This document shows, piece after piece, positions 22,078 to 32,655 of a stretch of 64,000 nt of DNA. This DNA is from Allolobophora icterica. Taxonomy: Eukaryota > Annelida > Clitellata > Crassiclitellata > Lumbricidae. The notes beneath the pieces were generated by a model. It had not been told where the DNA came from. It did not search any database and saw only the letters and a list, made by a program, of their open reading frames with translations. A program made the position numbers and the translations under genes. Within the stretch, counting starts at the first letter, position 1; every line of letters starts with the position of its first letter. Location of the stretch: NCBI GenBank assembly GCA_963556255.1, contig OY744604.1, forward strand, positions 95,311,375-95,375,374, given 5' to 3'.

Positions 22078-22730
22078 TTGTTATCACACAGTGTCGTTAA
22101 ACTGAAACAACTAATAACCTCTACATGTTGGACCCGAAACGTATTGAAAGTGAGTGAGGAAGAAAGGGACTTGAATGTTTGTTATGCACAAGAGTGCAAA
22201 ACCTTCACCGCAGTGTGCGGAAGCATACAAAATGCTAAATCAACTTTAGGTATGATAAGGACCATAGTCACCAGAGAAAACGATACAACGCTGAGGTTGT
22301 ACAATTCGCTGGTTAGGCCACAGTTGGAATCCTGTATCCAGGTATGGAATCCATACCTGAAGCAGGACGTGGAAAAACTGGAGAAAACGCAAGGAAGAGC
22401 TACAAAAATGACTTGAGGCTACAAGGATTTGAACTATGAAGAAAGGTTGAAAAGGTGTGGACTAACAACATTGGAGAGAAGGAGGAACATAATATGAGAT
22501 CTTATCGAAGCTTATAAGATCATCACTGGAAAGAAAGCACTGCAGTGGGAGAGGTTCTTTGAATTAGCACCAAACAAGTCAACTCGGGGACACAGGTATA
22601 CAATATTTAAGAAGCCGAAAGGAACATAAAGGTAGAAATCTTCAGTGCAAGAGTTGTAGACTTGTGGAATGGTTTGGATGATAGTATTGTCCCGGTCGTT
22701 CGAAATTAATTTGCAGTGCTTCTAACACAG
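22078..22730 (+). pseudogene. CR1-like LINE reverse-transcriptase C-terminal fragment
   Basis: The frame 22078-22416 contains LRLYNSLVRPQLESCIQVWN and KLEKTQGRATKMT. After a stop, homology continues with LNYEERLKRCGLTTLERRR and a VVDLWNGLDDSIV segment near 22650. This is the post-RT region of a CR1-type ORF2. It is a different family from the L2-like fragments elsewhere in the window. Confidence 0.75.
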
Positions 22731-22855
22731 ACGTCTAATGAACCAGTTAAAACTCTTTTTATGTTATATTATGTTATGTCTTTGCCTAAGCGCACAGCTA
22801 ACTGCGACGAGGAGCCAGTGGAGAACATTACGCATGTAGCTTGACCGAGTAATAC

Positions 22856-23959
22856 TGTGGCGAAAATATAGGTGTCTGTCTAGGTCTCTCTCTTGTCAGG
22901 CACGGCAGTAGTGATGGTTATCCTACTGCTGCTACGCGTGGATAAGGCCTCCGATTTTTGTCGAAGGGCTTAGGCAAGTCCGACCGACCGACTTCTTGAA
23001 CACATGTGATCAGACGAGTAATTTGTGAAACACTTTTCTTTTATTATCCAAATGAACTGAATTTCCTTTAGGCTCTTGCCAGACAAAATATATTCCAAAT
23101 CGATTCGAAAGATTTAAAACAGCCTCAACTACGATTACACTCAACGCACACAATACTCGTAAGCTCAAAGCACTCAAATACTCCAGACAAAATGAACGAA
23201 TAAACTATAAAACTATCGACAACGCAATAATCCACTCACAGAACTGACAGAAAAGACCAAAGAGAACTCTGCGCAAAGACGACCGAGAGCCCTGTTGCAA
23301 ACCCCCTTTTATGTGGGTATTTGGCGCCACCAACCCCCTTGCAACCCCCACTCCATCCCCTCCTTTCGGGTTGCTCCGCCCATGGACCTCAGTGAGGCAC
23401 CTCGGATCCCTATGTCTCTTTACATGGAACCCTTAGTGGGATACCCGGGTTCGCGCCAGAACCCCCCGGCTCCCCACTCATGACCTCAGTGAGATACCCG
23501 GGTTCGCGCCAGAACCCCCCGGCTCCCCACTCATGACCTCAGTGAGATACCTGCGATCCCGTGTGGACCTCAGGGAGATACCCGGGTTCGCGCCAGAACC
23601 CCCGGCTCCCCACTCATGACCTCTGTGAGATACCTGTGATCCCGTGTGGACCTCAGGGAGATACCTGTGATCCCGTGTGGACCTCAGGGAGATACCTGTG
23701 ATCCCGTGTGGACCTCAGGGAGATACCTGTGATCCCGTGTGGACCTCAGGGAGATACCGGTGATCCCGTGTGGACCTCAGGGAGATACCTGTGATCCCGT
23801 GTGGACCTCAGGGAGATACCTCGGGTCCTTAGCATGGGGGCCCACTTGGCTCCGTCCCAGACCCCTGTGAGGTACCTAGGACCCCGTGAGGACCTCCCTG
23901 GGACCCCTCCAGGTTCAATTCGGTTCATTATCATTTATGCAGCGCCCAAATCCGCTACA
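22856..23959 (-). repeat. 3' LTR of the gypsy element
   Basis: On the plus strand it starts TGTGGCGAAAATATAGG and ends CCAAATCCGCTACA. It contains about six copies of a 31 bp minisatellite (GATCCCGTGTGGACCTCAGG...) at about 23638-23825. Confidence 0.92.
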
Positions 23960-24308
23960 TCTTCCTCCCTCCAGGCGAAAAGGGTGTCCTCACCCTTGAA
24001 ATAAAATTCCATCACAAAAGAACAAAAGTAGCCGTAACAACACAAAATTGCAATTTCCAGCACTCTCTTCTACACTGGTCTTTATAATCACAAACTAAAA
24101 GGATTCATACCTAACTCAAAAGTACAGGACCCAGAGGAGCCCCCGGTCTCTGTGAGGTCCCTGACCTCAGAGGGATACATTACCCCACCCCTGTATCCAC
24201 AAAGTCAAGCTATAATTACAAGGTTATGCACATCTTGCATTTCAAATAACGGAACGAAGAAAAACCGACTTAACGAAGCATTATCAAAATCTATCAGGGC
24301 AAGTACGT

Positions 24309-24638
24309 TCACTGAGGCGCACCCCACCGATATGGCACCCACACAGCCACAAAACAACATATACAAACTGGCCATGCCCTGGACATCTCAATGAGCTGCT
24401 CTTCTCCAAAAACACTTCCTAAAGGGCCCTGCTGGTCTTGACCAGTTGTCAGGTCTTCCGAACCAAACAATGATGATATTTCTATTTCATCCAAATCGGG
24501 TGGTAATGGTGATTCAGGACCACTGGCTGCATAACCCAGAAATGATGCCAATTCAGATATGTCGACATCCGACGACAGAATCTCTGGAAGGTAAGTCTCT
24601 AAGAGCGCCCACCATTCATCTAGTGCTTCCGCTTCCAT
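24309..24638 (-). CDS. Small acidic accessory ORF of the gypsy element (about 109 aa)
   Basis: The ORF lies between pol and the 3' LTR on the element's coding strand. The ATG at 24638 is preceded by a pyrimidine-rich TTGTTTGGTTAG, a possible splice acceptor. The protein is acidic (LPEILSSDVDISELASFLG; PPDLDEIEISSLFGSEDL) and has a hydrophobic, cysteine-containing stretch near its C-terminus (WPVCICCFVAVWVPY). I do not recognise it. It could be an accessory product or remnant, and expression is unproven. Confidence 0.4.
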   Translation of the reverse strand: MEAEALDEWWALLETYLPEILSSDVDISELASFLGYAASGPESPLPPDLDEIEISSLFGSEDLTTGQDQQGPLGSVFGEEQLIEMSRAWPVCICCFVAVWVPYRWGAPQ

Positions 24639-24762
24639 GACGGCTAACCAAACAATTAAACACAACAAGAATTATTACTCTAAGTAACTCATTGTAACTG
24701 AAATTAGCGCTAGTACATCAAACAAATAAACCAGCTTTCATATTATCAACTATACGACATCC

Positions 24763-27700
24763 CTACTCATCGACTCTTGGCACTGCTACTTCTTTTTCTT
24801 TTCTTTTTCTGACAATTCGGTCGCGGCCTCGATAAAGAGGAAACTGCTGATGCGGAAAAATCTCAGTTCCACATTGGACACAGCTTTCTTTGGCATTGGC
24901 CCAGCTATTTACTGACGTCCACTCCCGATCGCATGACCAACACTGGAACTCTCCAACACAGCGCTTCTTTCCTTGGTAGGGAGTACGGGCGTTGCACAGA
25001 AGCCGCGACCCTCGGAATCCTTGTTGCTTTTTGCTGATGATTCCAAGTCGGCTTGATTCAGTCGTCATTGCTGACACCACAGATCCCGTCTCACTTGGGT
25101 TCACGGAGACCAGACTGTTAGCAGGCGTAGGAGGAACTCTCAGCGATTCAGATCCGTCTTCACTTTTCCCGTCATCTTCATCGTCTTCCATAGTGGGCCA
25201 CCGCATCTCTGGTATCGAACTTGCACACTGTGGATCACCCAGACCAATTTCACAGTTCACAGCCGTATTCGCCGGTTGGTCGTTGGTCGTATTCTCTTCC
25301 TTATAAGTTTCTTCTTCTTCAAAACAACGCTTCAACTTATCGACATGTGCTGTGAACGGTCGAGAATTCGGCGTCTTCCGGAGGACATAGTTCACTGCAC
25401 CTCGCTGTTCCACAGTATTGAACTGAGCGGGACGAACTCGTAAGTCGTAAGTGTGACGACCTCGCTCCGTCGATACTTTCAGCTGTTCTCGTACAAAACA
25501 ATTTGCAGTTTCAAATCGTTCAGCCAGTTTTTCAACGTAGGTGGCATTCGCATGGCCGGCGTCGGGGGGTCGTCCATAGACAAGATCCAGTGGTGCTCTT
25601 GTCTCACGACCGAACAGGAGGAAGTTCGGACTGAAGCCCGTCGTTTCGTGCAGCGACGCCCGGTAGGCGGCCAGGACATGGGGCAAAATTTCGTCCCAAT
25701 CCCTCTTGATGGCTGCAGATAACTTTACTAATAATTTGCGACGCTTCCGATACAATTTCCCATCAAAATTTGTCAACTGATCGGTAAGTATTTGCAACGG
25801 GGCCCCGTACCTCACAATTACGGTCTCGACTGAAACACCTGCCACCGATGTCGCTTCTTGATTAACCCACAAACAGCACGGCAACGTTAGTGCTGTTGCA
25901 ACAAACACCAGCAGAACTGGGAATATTTTTCTCTTCGCTATTCTCATTCTGCTCTGTCTCACAGTCAATATCCTATCTAACTGCTCATCTGCTGCAGTCC
26001 TATACGGCAATGGCTGTCGTCTTAAAGGCTGTCGTGCCGGTCTTGCATCACCTGTATCAATCTTATGTGTAGTCACGATCGTCCTACCAAGATCTCTTTC
26101 TGTTGCAGAAAATATATCCTCGTATTCTATCAATAAGTTTCGCAGCTGTACGCGATCATCCGGCCTCACCTCTTCCGGAAGATCTTCCAGCAGAGAGTCC
26201 AGGGAAAAATCACCCTTAACCTGACCTCTACCTTCTTTACTAACACTGCTATGTTCAACCTCTACTGGATGTAAACCTCCTAGCACTTGGTCTTTACTTA
26301 GTCTAACCGGGTCTTCACTAAGGTTCACCACCCTTACCTGGGTCGTATCCGCACGGTCTCCTACTACTACTCGGGCTAAGTGAACACCAGGCTGGACCTC
26401 CGAGGCCTCAGTCATCCATGCAGGCGCTTTAGTAGCTAAATCCCCATACTGCGTCTTGACTGACACATCCTGTTGACTCTTAGGGGATAGCACAACCTCT
26501 TCGGCAACGATCACGCGCCGACACCACATGGACCCATTACCTCTTACAAGGGAAACCCGCCGACGGCCAACAAACAGGGCCCCAGCACCAAAGCCTAAGC
26601 GACATCGGTGTTCCCTTAACCAATCCATACCTAACATGGGTTCTACTATCTGATCAGATACCAGGGAAGCCGTGTTGATTTCGAAACCCTCTCGGATCTT
26701 AATTGGTATGTTTACTTCACCAAGGACCCGTATATCAGACCCATTAGCAGCCATCAAGAAACGATTGCAAGGACGTAAGTTTAACCCTTCAGTAGTAGAA
26801 TATGGCACCAGGCTTACTTCTGATACGGTGTCAATCAGGCAGGTCTGCGGTCGTCCGTTGACTTTACCTCGTATGTAGATGGCGTTATTACTCGCACGGT
26901 TTGGCAGCCTTGGCCGTGCTGTGTGGTTGGCGACGACTTCTTCGGTTCCATCGGTCGGTTCTGTTCCGACCGTTGCTGCTGCTGGATGACGATTGAAGGG
27001 CCGGCGGCCTTGTCGGCAATTGCGAGCTATGTGGCCGGGTCGGCCACAGTTAAAGCAGGTCGCCGCCCGTCGCGAAGTCTCCTGGTTGCTATCCAATGGC
27101 CGAGCATCTCGCCCGGTTGCGCCAGTCGTCGACGCTTGGCTCCGCAGCTCCCGGAGTTGTCGATCGATGTTACTCTCCATCTCTCGCTGCCATCTCCGTT
27201 GCTCTTCGCGCTGCTCAGCGAGAAAACGGTCGAGCTGTGACCGGATCTGAGCGTTGACGTCGGTCTCTTGGGTCCCTCTCACTCGGTTCGGCTGCCTCTT
27301 CCGGTCGTCCGTATCCGACGTTCGCTGGTAGGCCTCGAGACGAAGCGCCGTCCGGTAGGCCTCGTCCAACGTCTTCGGCTCTCGCTCGCGTACCTTGAGC
27401 GAAAGCTCACGGTCTCGCATGGCTTCTAAGAAGGAGTCCCTGGCGATGATCTGTGTAGTCTCATTTGATGGTACCGCGTATGCGAGTACCACCAGTCGCC
27501 GAATGTCATGAAGAAGATCACTGAGGCTTTCACCGACTTTCTGGCGTCGATAGTAGAGCTGCGCACGGAAGGTCTCGGCCTGACCCTCCGTTCCGTATCT
27601 TTGGCGTAATCGCTCGATCAACTCTTCATAAGTTACATCTTGTCGGGCTCCGAAATCCCATAGCAGCTGAGTCGCGGCTTTCTCCAATGAGCATCGCAGA

Positions 27701-28056
27701 AAGTCGATTTTGTCTGAGGCCGTCCATCGGTCATGCCTTCCACATACCTCGAATTGCGCCAGGAAAGACTCCAAAGATCCGGTTCCGTCGAACTTCCCCG
27801 GTTTCATCTGCATCGGTCTCGTCTTCAAAAGGCCTCCGATGCCATCCAGCAATTTCTGTGGCGACATTTCTTCGTCTGGTTTCTCTCGTCCGCTCAGTTC
27901 ATCGGGTCTCAGGTCACCATCGCCAGTGTCCTCCAAGAGACTCTGTTCTGGCGACACCTCCGTCGTTTGTCGTCTTCTCACGGGAGTTGAAGTGCCCGAG
28001 GACGGATCCTCGATGCCCCGCGGTCTTCGTCTTATGATCACCTCCTCGTCTTCCAT
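24763..28056 (-). CDS. Gag-pol polyprotein with RT/RNase H deletion and C-terminal CxxC zinc finger (1097 aa)
   Basis: Gag-pol in one open frame. Residues 80-250 are a capsid-like retrotransposon gag domain (FDGTGSLESFLAQFE; LLWDFGARQDVTYEELIERL). A CCHC zinc knuckle lies at 334-347 (CFNCGRPGHIARNC), then an aspartic protease fold (about 392-505) whose active-site triplet reads D-T-V (409-411), not D-T-G. Sequence just upstream of RT reaches about residue 695, then jumps to a partial integrase (YGAPLQILTDQLTNF with one catalytic Asp; RDWDEILPHVLAAYRASLHE), lacking RT, RNase H and most integrase catalytic residues. After the integrase C-terminus comes an acidic linker and a zinc-ribbon-like module (FQCWSCDREWTSVNSW, then CVQCGTEIFP) resembling 3CxxC fingers of ZAR1/RTP proteins. 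It could supply Gag but not reverse transcription. Confidence 0.85.
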   Translation of the reverse strand: MEDEEVIIRRRPRGIEDPSSGTSTPVRRRQTTEVSPEQSLLEDTGDGDLRPDELSGREKPDEEMSPQKLLDGIGGLLKTRPMQMKPGKFDGTGSLESFLAQFEVCGRHDRWTASDKIDFLRCSLEKAATQLLWDFGARQDVTYEELIERLRQRYGTEGQAETFRAQLYYRRQKVGESLSDLLHDIRRLVVLAYAVPSNETTQIIARDSFLEAMRDRELSLKVREREPKTLDEAYRTALRLEAYQRTSDTDDRKRQPNRVRGTQETDVNAQIRSQLDRFLAEQREEQRRWQREMESNIDRQLRELRSQASTTGATGRDARPLDSNQETSRRAATCFNCGRPGHIARNCRQGRRPFNRHPAAATVGTEPTDGTEEVVANHTARPRLPNRASNNAIYIRGKVNGRPQTCLIDTVSEVSLVPYSTTEGLNLRPCNRFLMAANGSDIRVLGEVNIPIKIREGFEINTASLVSDQIVEPMLGMDWLREHRCRLGFGAGALFVGRRRVSLVRGNGSMWCRRVIVAEEVVLSPKSQQDVSVKTQYGDLATKAPAWMTEASEVQPGVHLARVVVGDRADTTQVRVVNLSEDPVRLSKDQVLGGLHPVEVEHSSVSKEGRGQVKGDFSLDSLLEDLPEEVRPDDRVQLRNLLIEYEDIFSATERDLGRTIVTTHKIDTGDARPARQPLRRQPLPYRTAADEQLDRILTVRQSRMRIAKRKIFPVLLVFVATALTLPCCLWVNQEATSVAGVSVETVIVRYGAPLQILTDQLTNFDGKLYRKRRKLLVKLSAAIKRDWDEILPHVLAAYRASLHETTGFSPNFLLFGRETRAPLDLVYGRPPDAGHANATYVEKLAERFETANCFVREQLKVSTERGRHTYDLRVRPAQFNTVEQRGAVNYVLRKTPNSRPFTAHVDKLKRCFEEEETYKEENTTNDQPANTAVNCEIGLGDPQCASSIPEMRWPTMEDDEDDGKSEDGSESLRVPPTPANSLVSVNPSETGSVVSAMTTESSRLGIISKKQQGFRGSRLLCNARTPYQGKKRCVGEFQCWSCDREWTSVNSWANAKESCVQCGTEIFPHQQFPLYRGRDRIVRKRKEKEVAVPRVDE

Positions 28057-28107
28057 CGCTTTTCCGGTGTCAAGAGGTCGTTGTCGATCAAACTCGTCGT
28101 TTCAACA

Positions 28108-28124
28108 CCCCGATTCTGGTACCA
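28108..28124 (-). promoter_or_regulatory. Primer-binding site of the gypsy element
   Basis: The minus strand immediately after the 5' LTR reads C, then TGGTACCAGAATCGGGG. Position and TGG start fit a tRNA primer-binding site. The first ten bases equal those of the LARD element's site at 35685. Confidence 0.7.
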
Positions 28125-28125
28125 G

Positions 28126-29310
28126 TGTGGCGAAAATATAGGTGTCTGTCTAGGTCTCTCTCTTGTCAGGCACGGCAGTAGTGATGGTTATCCTACTGCT
28201 GCTACGCGTGGATAAGGCCTCCGATTTTTGTCGAAGGGCTTAGGCAAGTCCGACCGACCGACTTCTTGAACACATGTGATCAGACGAGTAATTTGTGAAA
28301 CACTTTTCTTTTATTATCCAAATGAACTGAATTTCCTTTAGGCTCTTGCCAGACAAAATATATTCCAAATCGATTCGAAAGATTTAAAACAGCCTCAACT
28401 ACGATTACACTCAACGCACACAATACTCGTAAGCTCAAAGCACTCAAATACTCCAGACAAAATGAACGAATAAACTATAAAACTATCGACAACGCAATAA
28501 TCCACTCACAGAACTGACAGAAAAGACCAAAGAGAACTCTGCGCAAAGACGACCGAGAGCCCTGTTGCAAACCCCTTTTATGTGGGTATTTGGCGCCACC
28601 AACCCCCTTGCAACCCCCACTCCATCCCCTCCTTTCGGGTTGCTCCGCCCATGGACCTCAGTGAGGCACCTCGGATCCCTATGTCTCTTTACATGGAACC
28701 CTTAGGCCCCGCCCATGGACCTCAGTGGGATACCCGGGTTCGCGCCAGAACCCCCCGGCTCCCCACTCATGACCTCAGTGAGATACCCGGGTTCGCGCCA
28801 GAACCCCCCGGCTCCCCACTCATGACCTCAGTGAGATACCTGCGATCCCGTGTGGACCTCAGGGAGATACCCGGGTTCGCGCCAGAACCCCCGGCTCCCC
28901 ACTCATGACCTCTGTGAGATACCTGTGATCCCGTGTGGACCTCAGGGAGATACCTGTGATCCCGTGTGGACCTCAGGGAGATACCTGTGATCCCGTGTGG
29001 ACCTCAGGGAGATACCTGTGATCCCGTGTGGACCTCAGGGAGATACCGGTGATCCCGTGTGGACCTCAGGGAGATACCTGTGATCCCGTGTGGACCTCAG
29101 GGAGATACCTGTGATCCCGTGTGGACCTCAGGGAGATACCGGTGATCCCGTGTGGACCTCAGGGAGATACCTCGGGTCCTTAGCATGGGGGCCCACTTGG
29201 CTCCGTCCCAGACCCCTGTGAGGTACCTAGGACCCCGTGAGGACCTCCCTGGGACCCCTCCAGGTTCAATTCGGTTCATTATCATTTATGCAGCGCCCAA
29301 ATCCGCTACA
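28126..29310 (-). repeat. 5' LTR of the gypsy element
   Basis: Same ends as the 3' LTR. It is 81 bp longer, explained mostly by eight instead of six 31-bp minisatellite units (about 28928-29175) and an additional short segment near 28705. Confidence 0.92.
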
Positions 29311-29314
29311 ATAC

Positions 29315-29534
29315 CTAGGGCGGACAATCTAATGAGGAAAATTTGTTTGGAGAAGAATGCTCTATGTTGTATAAACTATATGTAAGCCAAAATGCAGTAT
29401 AAGCAGTTGGTAGTAATAAAGAATACATTGACTTACTTACCTACAGTCTTACGAAAAACAACTGAAAATGAAGTTATAGAGAGAAATTCTGCACTCTGTT
29501 TTCAGCCTCGTATCTTATATGTTTGCTCACTTTA
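29315..29534. other. Flanking sequence right of the gypsy element
   Basis: AT-rich, no recognised gene. Confidence 0.4.
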
Positions 29535-30743
29535 CAATATACCCCGTGATCGATCGAGTCGAACTCCTGCGATGACTTGGCTCGGCCGGCGATCGACTCG
29601 ATCGACTTTGTCGACTAGTCGACCTCTCGTCGACTGGATCGACTTGTAAAATAAACGATCGACTTGGTCGATTTGGACTGTAGCCTCTTGGCCAAAATCG
29701 CTGACGACTGTTGCATTCTAATATTCCAGTACCTAAATTACTTATGAATTTCAATTGCACACTCTTCATCAAACTGTCAAACTGTAATTTTGGTAAGTAA
29801 AATTTCAGGCATTATAAATTATTGATATCGTTTGTGGTTGACGAGCTAATCTCTAAAAAATTCATACTACACCTGGGAAGCTCACGGTTATGGGGCCCGT
29901 GGGTGCAGAGAGTGGCAAGTGATTTTAGTCGGCAGCAGCATAATATGTAATGGAATGTCATGGCAGGAATTGTGCAAAATACTAGCAATTCTAGCGTCGG
30001 CATTATTACAAAGTGCCCCAAATTAGGGGCAACACATCAAATAAACAGTCCCCTAAAAGCCCATGTGACCTCAAAACCCGGAGAGCGTAGAAGGGCTGCC
30101 TTACATTAATGAAAAGGTGTTTGATGTGACTAGAGAACCCACATTTCTGATTAAGCTCGTCACCCAGAATATTAAGAGTGTGCACCCTAGCGATACCATC
30201 TAGAATGGAAGATGGAGGCGTACCAATGGACCCCAAGGGTGCGTGAATTTTAGGCCTCTTCACTGATTTTGCTCATATTAAAGCTTAGGCCACACTTTTG
30301 TATCCAGCAGTAATGTGCTCGAATTCCATCTCAGTGGTAGATATGCTCAATGCGGGGACTGCAAGGTAACAATCATCGGCATATTTAAAAATGCGGTTGC
30401 TTTTGTTGATTGCTTTTAGTTTAGTCTCCAGCTAATCTATGCCTATTGTAAATTCTGTCAACTTTTAGAAGTTCTGCAGTTATGTGCAATCGCTCACAAT
30501 TTGTACAGTTGGTTGTTGAGGAAAAGAAAATTATCGTGTACAAAGATGAGTTTGGGCATTGGGTGACATAGCCGCCAAAATAGCAAGTAAAATATTTCAG
30601 AGTCGAGTCGAGGAAACAACTTGTCAAAACATTTGATCGACTCGACTTGCAAGTCGATAGAGTCGAAGATATTTCGACCAACTCGACTTGGCAGAGTTTC
30701 GATCAACTTGATCGACTGACTCGATCGATCACGGGGTATACTG
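29535..30743. mobile_element. Tc1/mariner-like inverted-repeat element with TA duplication and TCGACT-rich ends
   Basis: The ends are CAATATACCCCGTGATCGAT and, reverse complemented, CAGTATACCCCGTGATCGAT, flanked by TA on each side (29533-29534 and 30744-30745). Subterminal regions are packed with TCGACT/CGATCGACTT words (29560-29690 and 30600-30725). No Tc1 transposase is present. Instead it encloses an antisense LINE fragment. Confidence 0.65.
29815..30430 (-). pseudogene. LINE reverse-transcriptase fragment nested in the TA-flanked element
   Basis: On the minus strand: FKYADDCYLAVPA (YADD catalytic box) near 30395, stops, then IARVHTLNILGDELNQKCGF and QPFYALRVLRSHGL at 30006-30230, then a tail containing THGPHNRELPRC near 29890. 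The layout is jockey/CR1-type. Several stops and frameshifts. Confidence 0.7.
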
Positions 30744-30745
30744 TA

Positions 30746-31190
30746 GAACCCTTGTAAATTCAACATTGCTCCAAAATTTCCTAGTTCCACGTCTAAGGCG
30801 AACGCTGTTTTAGAAAGAACATGTGCATAACTCACTTTGATGCCAACTTGAAGTCTTCTACCAATGGAAAAATCTGTAAAGTGGCACAAAATTTCACGCC
30901 GCTGAAAATATTCCGGAGGACATTACATCAAACTTCGGGAAACATGTTTGGTCTTAATTTTAATTTAACTAAGCGCTCTTTAAAGCAGCGTTTGCAGTGG
31001 ATACGGCGGAAAGACATAAATTGTCTGGTGTCACAGTACTTTATGCCGTTCATGACGCCAAATTGCGTTGCCAAACGAGTTTTAAAGATCAAAGTTATGT
31101 CTGGCACAATTACTGCGATTTTATGTAAAAATAGATGTAAGTTTACGCATTTTTATAATCGTGTGACTTTTACCTTATTTTTTCAATGAA
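30746..31190. other. Intergenic sequence, nothing recognised
   Basis: An open frame of about 120 codons at 30821-31189 has no recognised domain. No repeat partner elsewhere in the window was noticed. Confidence 0.35.
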
Positions 31191-31490
31191 TTTACTGCAA
31201 GACAAGTGGAGATTGCCATTTTCATTGGCAGAAGTAATTTTACTTCAGAGTTGGACTCAAATTCAACAGATTGTCTATCATATGCTCAGATTCTTCTCCG
31301 ACAGAAAATTGATACAAAAGAATTGTCCAAAGGAGGATGAGGTTTCCTTTACGTATTGCTTAAAGATTCTGTGTCGTAGACTTGTGAGGAAATTCCATCC
31401 GAATGGTGGAATTCCTCTTCTGTTATTGTAAGTTGCTGTGAGTTGTTACAATATCTTTCAGAAAGCAGCGTTAACATTAAATCAGTAGAG
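31191..31490 (+). pseudogene. Mab-21/cGAS-like pseudogene fragment (helical domain)
   Basis: Matches about 13540-13800 of the intact gene: KWRLPFSLAEVILLQSWTQI, then VYHMLRFFSDRKLIQ. It keeps the frame to about 31380, then shifts at the LWACEE-equivalent segment. The nucleotidyltransferase half is absent. It is the block 2 counterpart of the pseudogene at 5851-6110, though a different part of the gene survives. Confidence 0.85.
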
Positions 31491-31539
31491 CTTCAATAAT
31501 GAAGAGGTATTGAAAAGGATGATTGATGTGACGTTATTT

Positions 31540-31880
31540 TTTTTTACAAAGCAAGGACTTTCATTCAGAGGACACCGAGAACATTCTTGCTTAGTTCAAA
31601 ATAAAAGCACTGGAAATTTTCTTGAACTATTAGAGCTCCTCGTCAGATATGATTGGAAAACCACCTAAAAATTGAAGACAGAAATGAACTTTATTTATGC
31701 TATGAATTACAAAATGATCTGATTAAATCACTTGCATCAGAACTGTCACAGACAACTGATAATGAAGTTAAGTCTGTTCGGTTCTTCTCCTTAATTGTTG
31801 ACTCGACAATATTATCTAGAACCGATCAGATGTCAGTTTCCTTAACCTTTCCCTATCCTGAACTATCCTATTCTCAATGA
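31540..31880 (+). pseudogene. hAT-type transposase relic (DUF4371/ZMYM1-like)
   Basis: Frames read KQGLSFRGHRE, NFLELLELLVRYD, then from 31653 NELYLCYELQNDLIKSLASE and FFSLIVDSTILSRTDQMSVS. The FRGH, LELL and FSxxVDST elements are typical of the DUF4371 region of hAT-derived transposases. Frameshifts and internal stops make it dead. It is co-linear with 6111-6575. Confidence 0.75.
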
Positions 31881-32216
31881 AAATGTCCCTTGCATTGGCA
31901 TCCGCAGGAATGTTTGTAGGGGGCGGGGTAAATTTTTGTGGGGGGAAATATTTGAAGGGAAGAAAAATGATGCTTTTGCATAGGAATTCATGAACGCAGA
32001 AGACGTGACAACCATAAAAATAAATTGTGGTACGTCACTTTGAAGCAGTTTTATGTTGGATAGCATACATACTAAGTCTACTATACACATGGCATTATTT
32101 CAAATATGCATGTATTGTATGTACTATCATTTAAAGTTGATTACCAATTTGCCATAGAACCTGGCCCCCTTAAGAAAAAACATTACCCCCACGTAAGAAA
32201 TCCTGGATCCGCCACT
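31873..32216. repeat. Degenerate non-autonomous element (counterpart of 6600-7143)
   Basis: Starts near GCATTGGCATCCGCAGGAAT and ends near GGATCCGCCACTG. G-rich left half; no coding capacity. Confidence 0.4.
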
Positions 32217-32655
32217 GAGTAGAGGTTCATCGTGTTCATGTTCTAGATATTCACCTTCATTCTCTGTGCATAACAATTTGCAATTACGCAGGTGTTTGAA
32301 TTTTCATTCCCTCTACATAATAATATGCTTGGTTCTATTGTGGCGGACTGGCCACTGGGCTCGAATGTATGTTGTTTTAATAATATCTGTCTTATTGACG
32401 CGTTATCCGGTGATATAATGCATCGCAGGGCGTCAGCGGCCGATGCGTAAATGGTAGCACTAACGCGATATTAAAATAGCCAATAATTAAGTTTGAGCTT
32501 GTTTTTGCCATTCAAGCGATTTAAATTATTAATTAGAATAATTTTACACACTTTTCGGTCCAATAAATAAGGCCTAAAGCTAGGGCGGCGCTTATTATCA
32601 TAGGTTGATTTCGATACCTTAGACACCTGTATTTGAGAAGGTGTGCGTAGGCTAG

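Larger units (their letters stand above)
22856..29310 (-). mobile_element. Ty3/gypsy LTR retrotransposon, deletion derivative
   Basis: Direct LTRs lie at 22856-23959 and 28126-29310. The flanks share ATAC (22852-22855 and 29311-29314), a likely target duplication. In element orientation: 5' LTR (28126-29310), primer-binding site TGGTACCAGAATCGGGG at 28124-28108, gag-pol ORF 28056-24763, a small accessory ORF, a polypurine tract (TGGAGGGAGGAAGA) at 23973-23960, and 3' LTR (22856-23959). LTR differences are mainly repeat-number changes, so insertion is recent. Reverse transcriptase, RNase H and part of integrase are missing. Confidence 0.92.

Noticed and set aside
23555..23830. CRISPR-like 31-bp repeats
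   Set aside because: Head-to-tail minisatellite without spacers inside an LTR.
24309..24638. Retroviral envelope gene
   Set aside because: Too short; no signal peptide, furin-like site or fusion/transmembrane layout.
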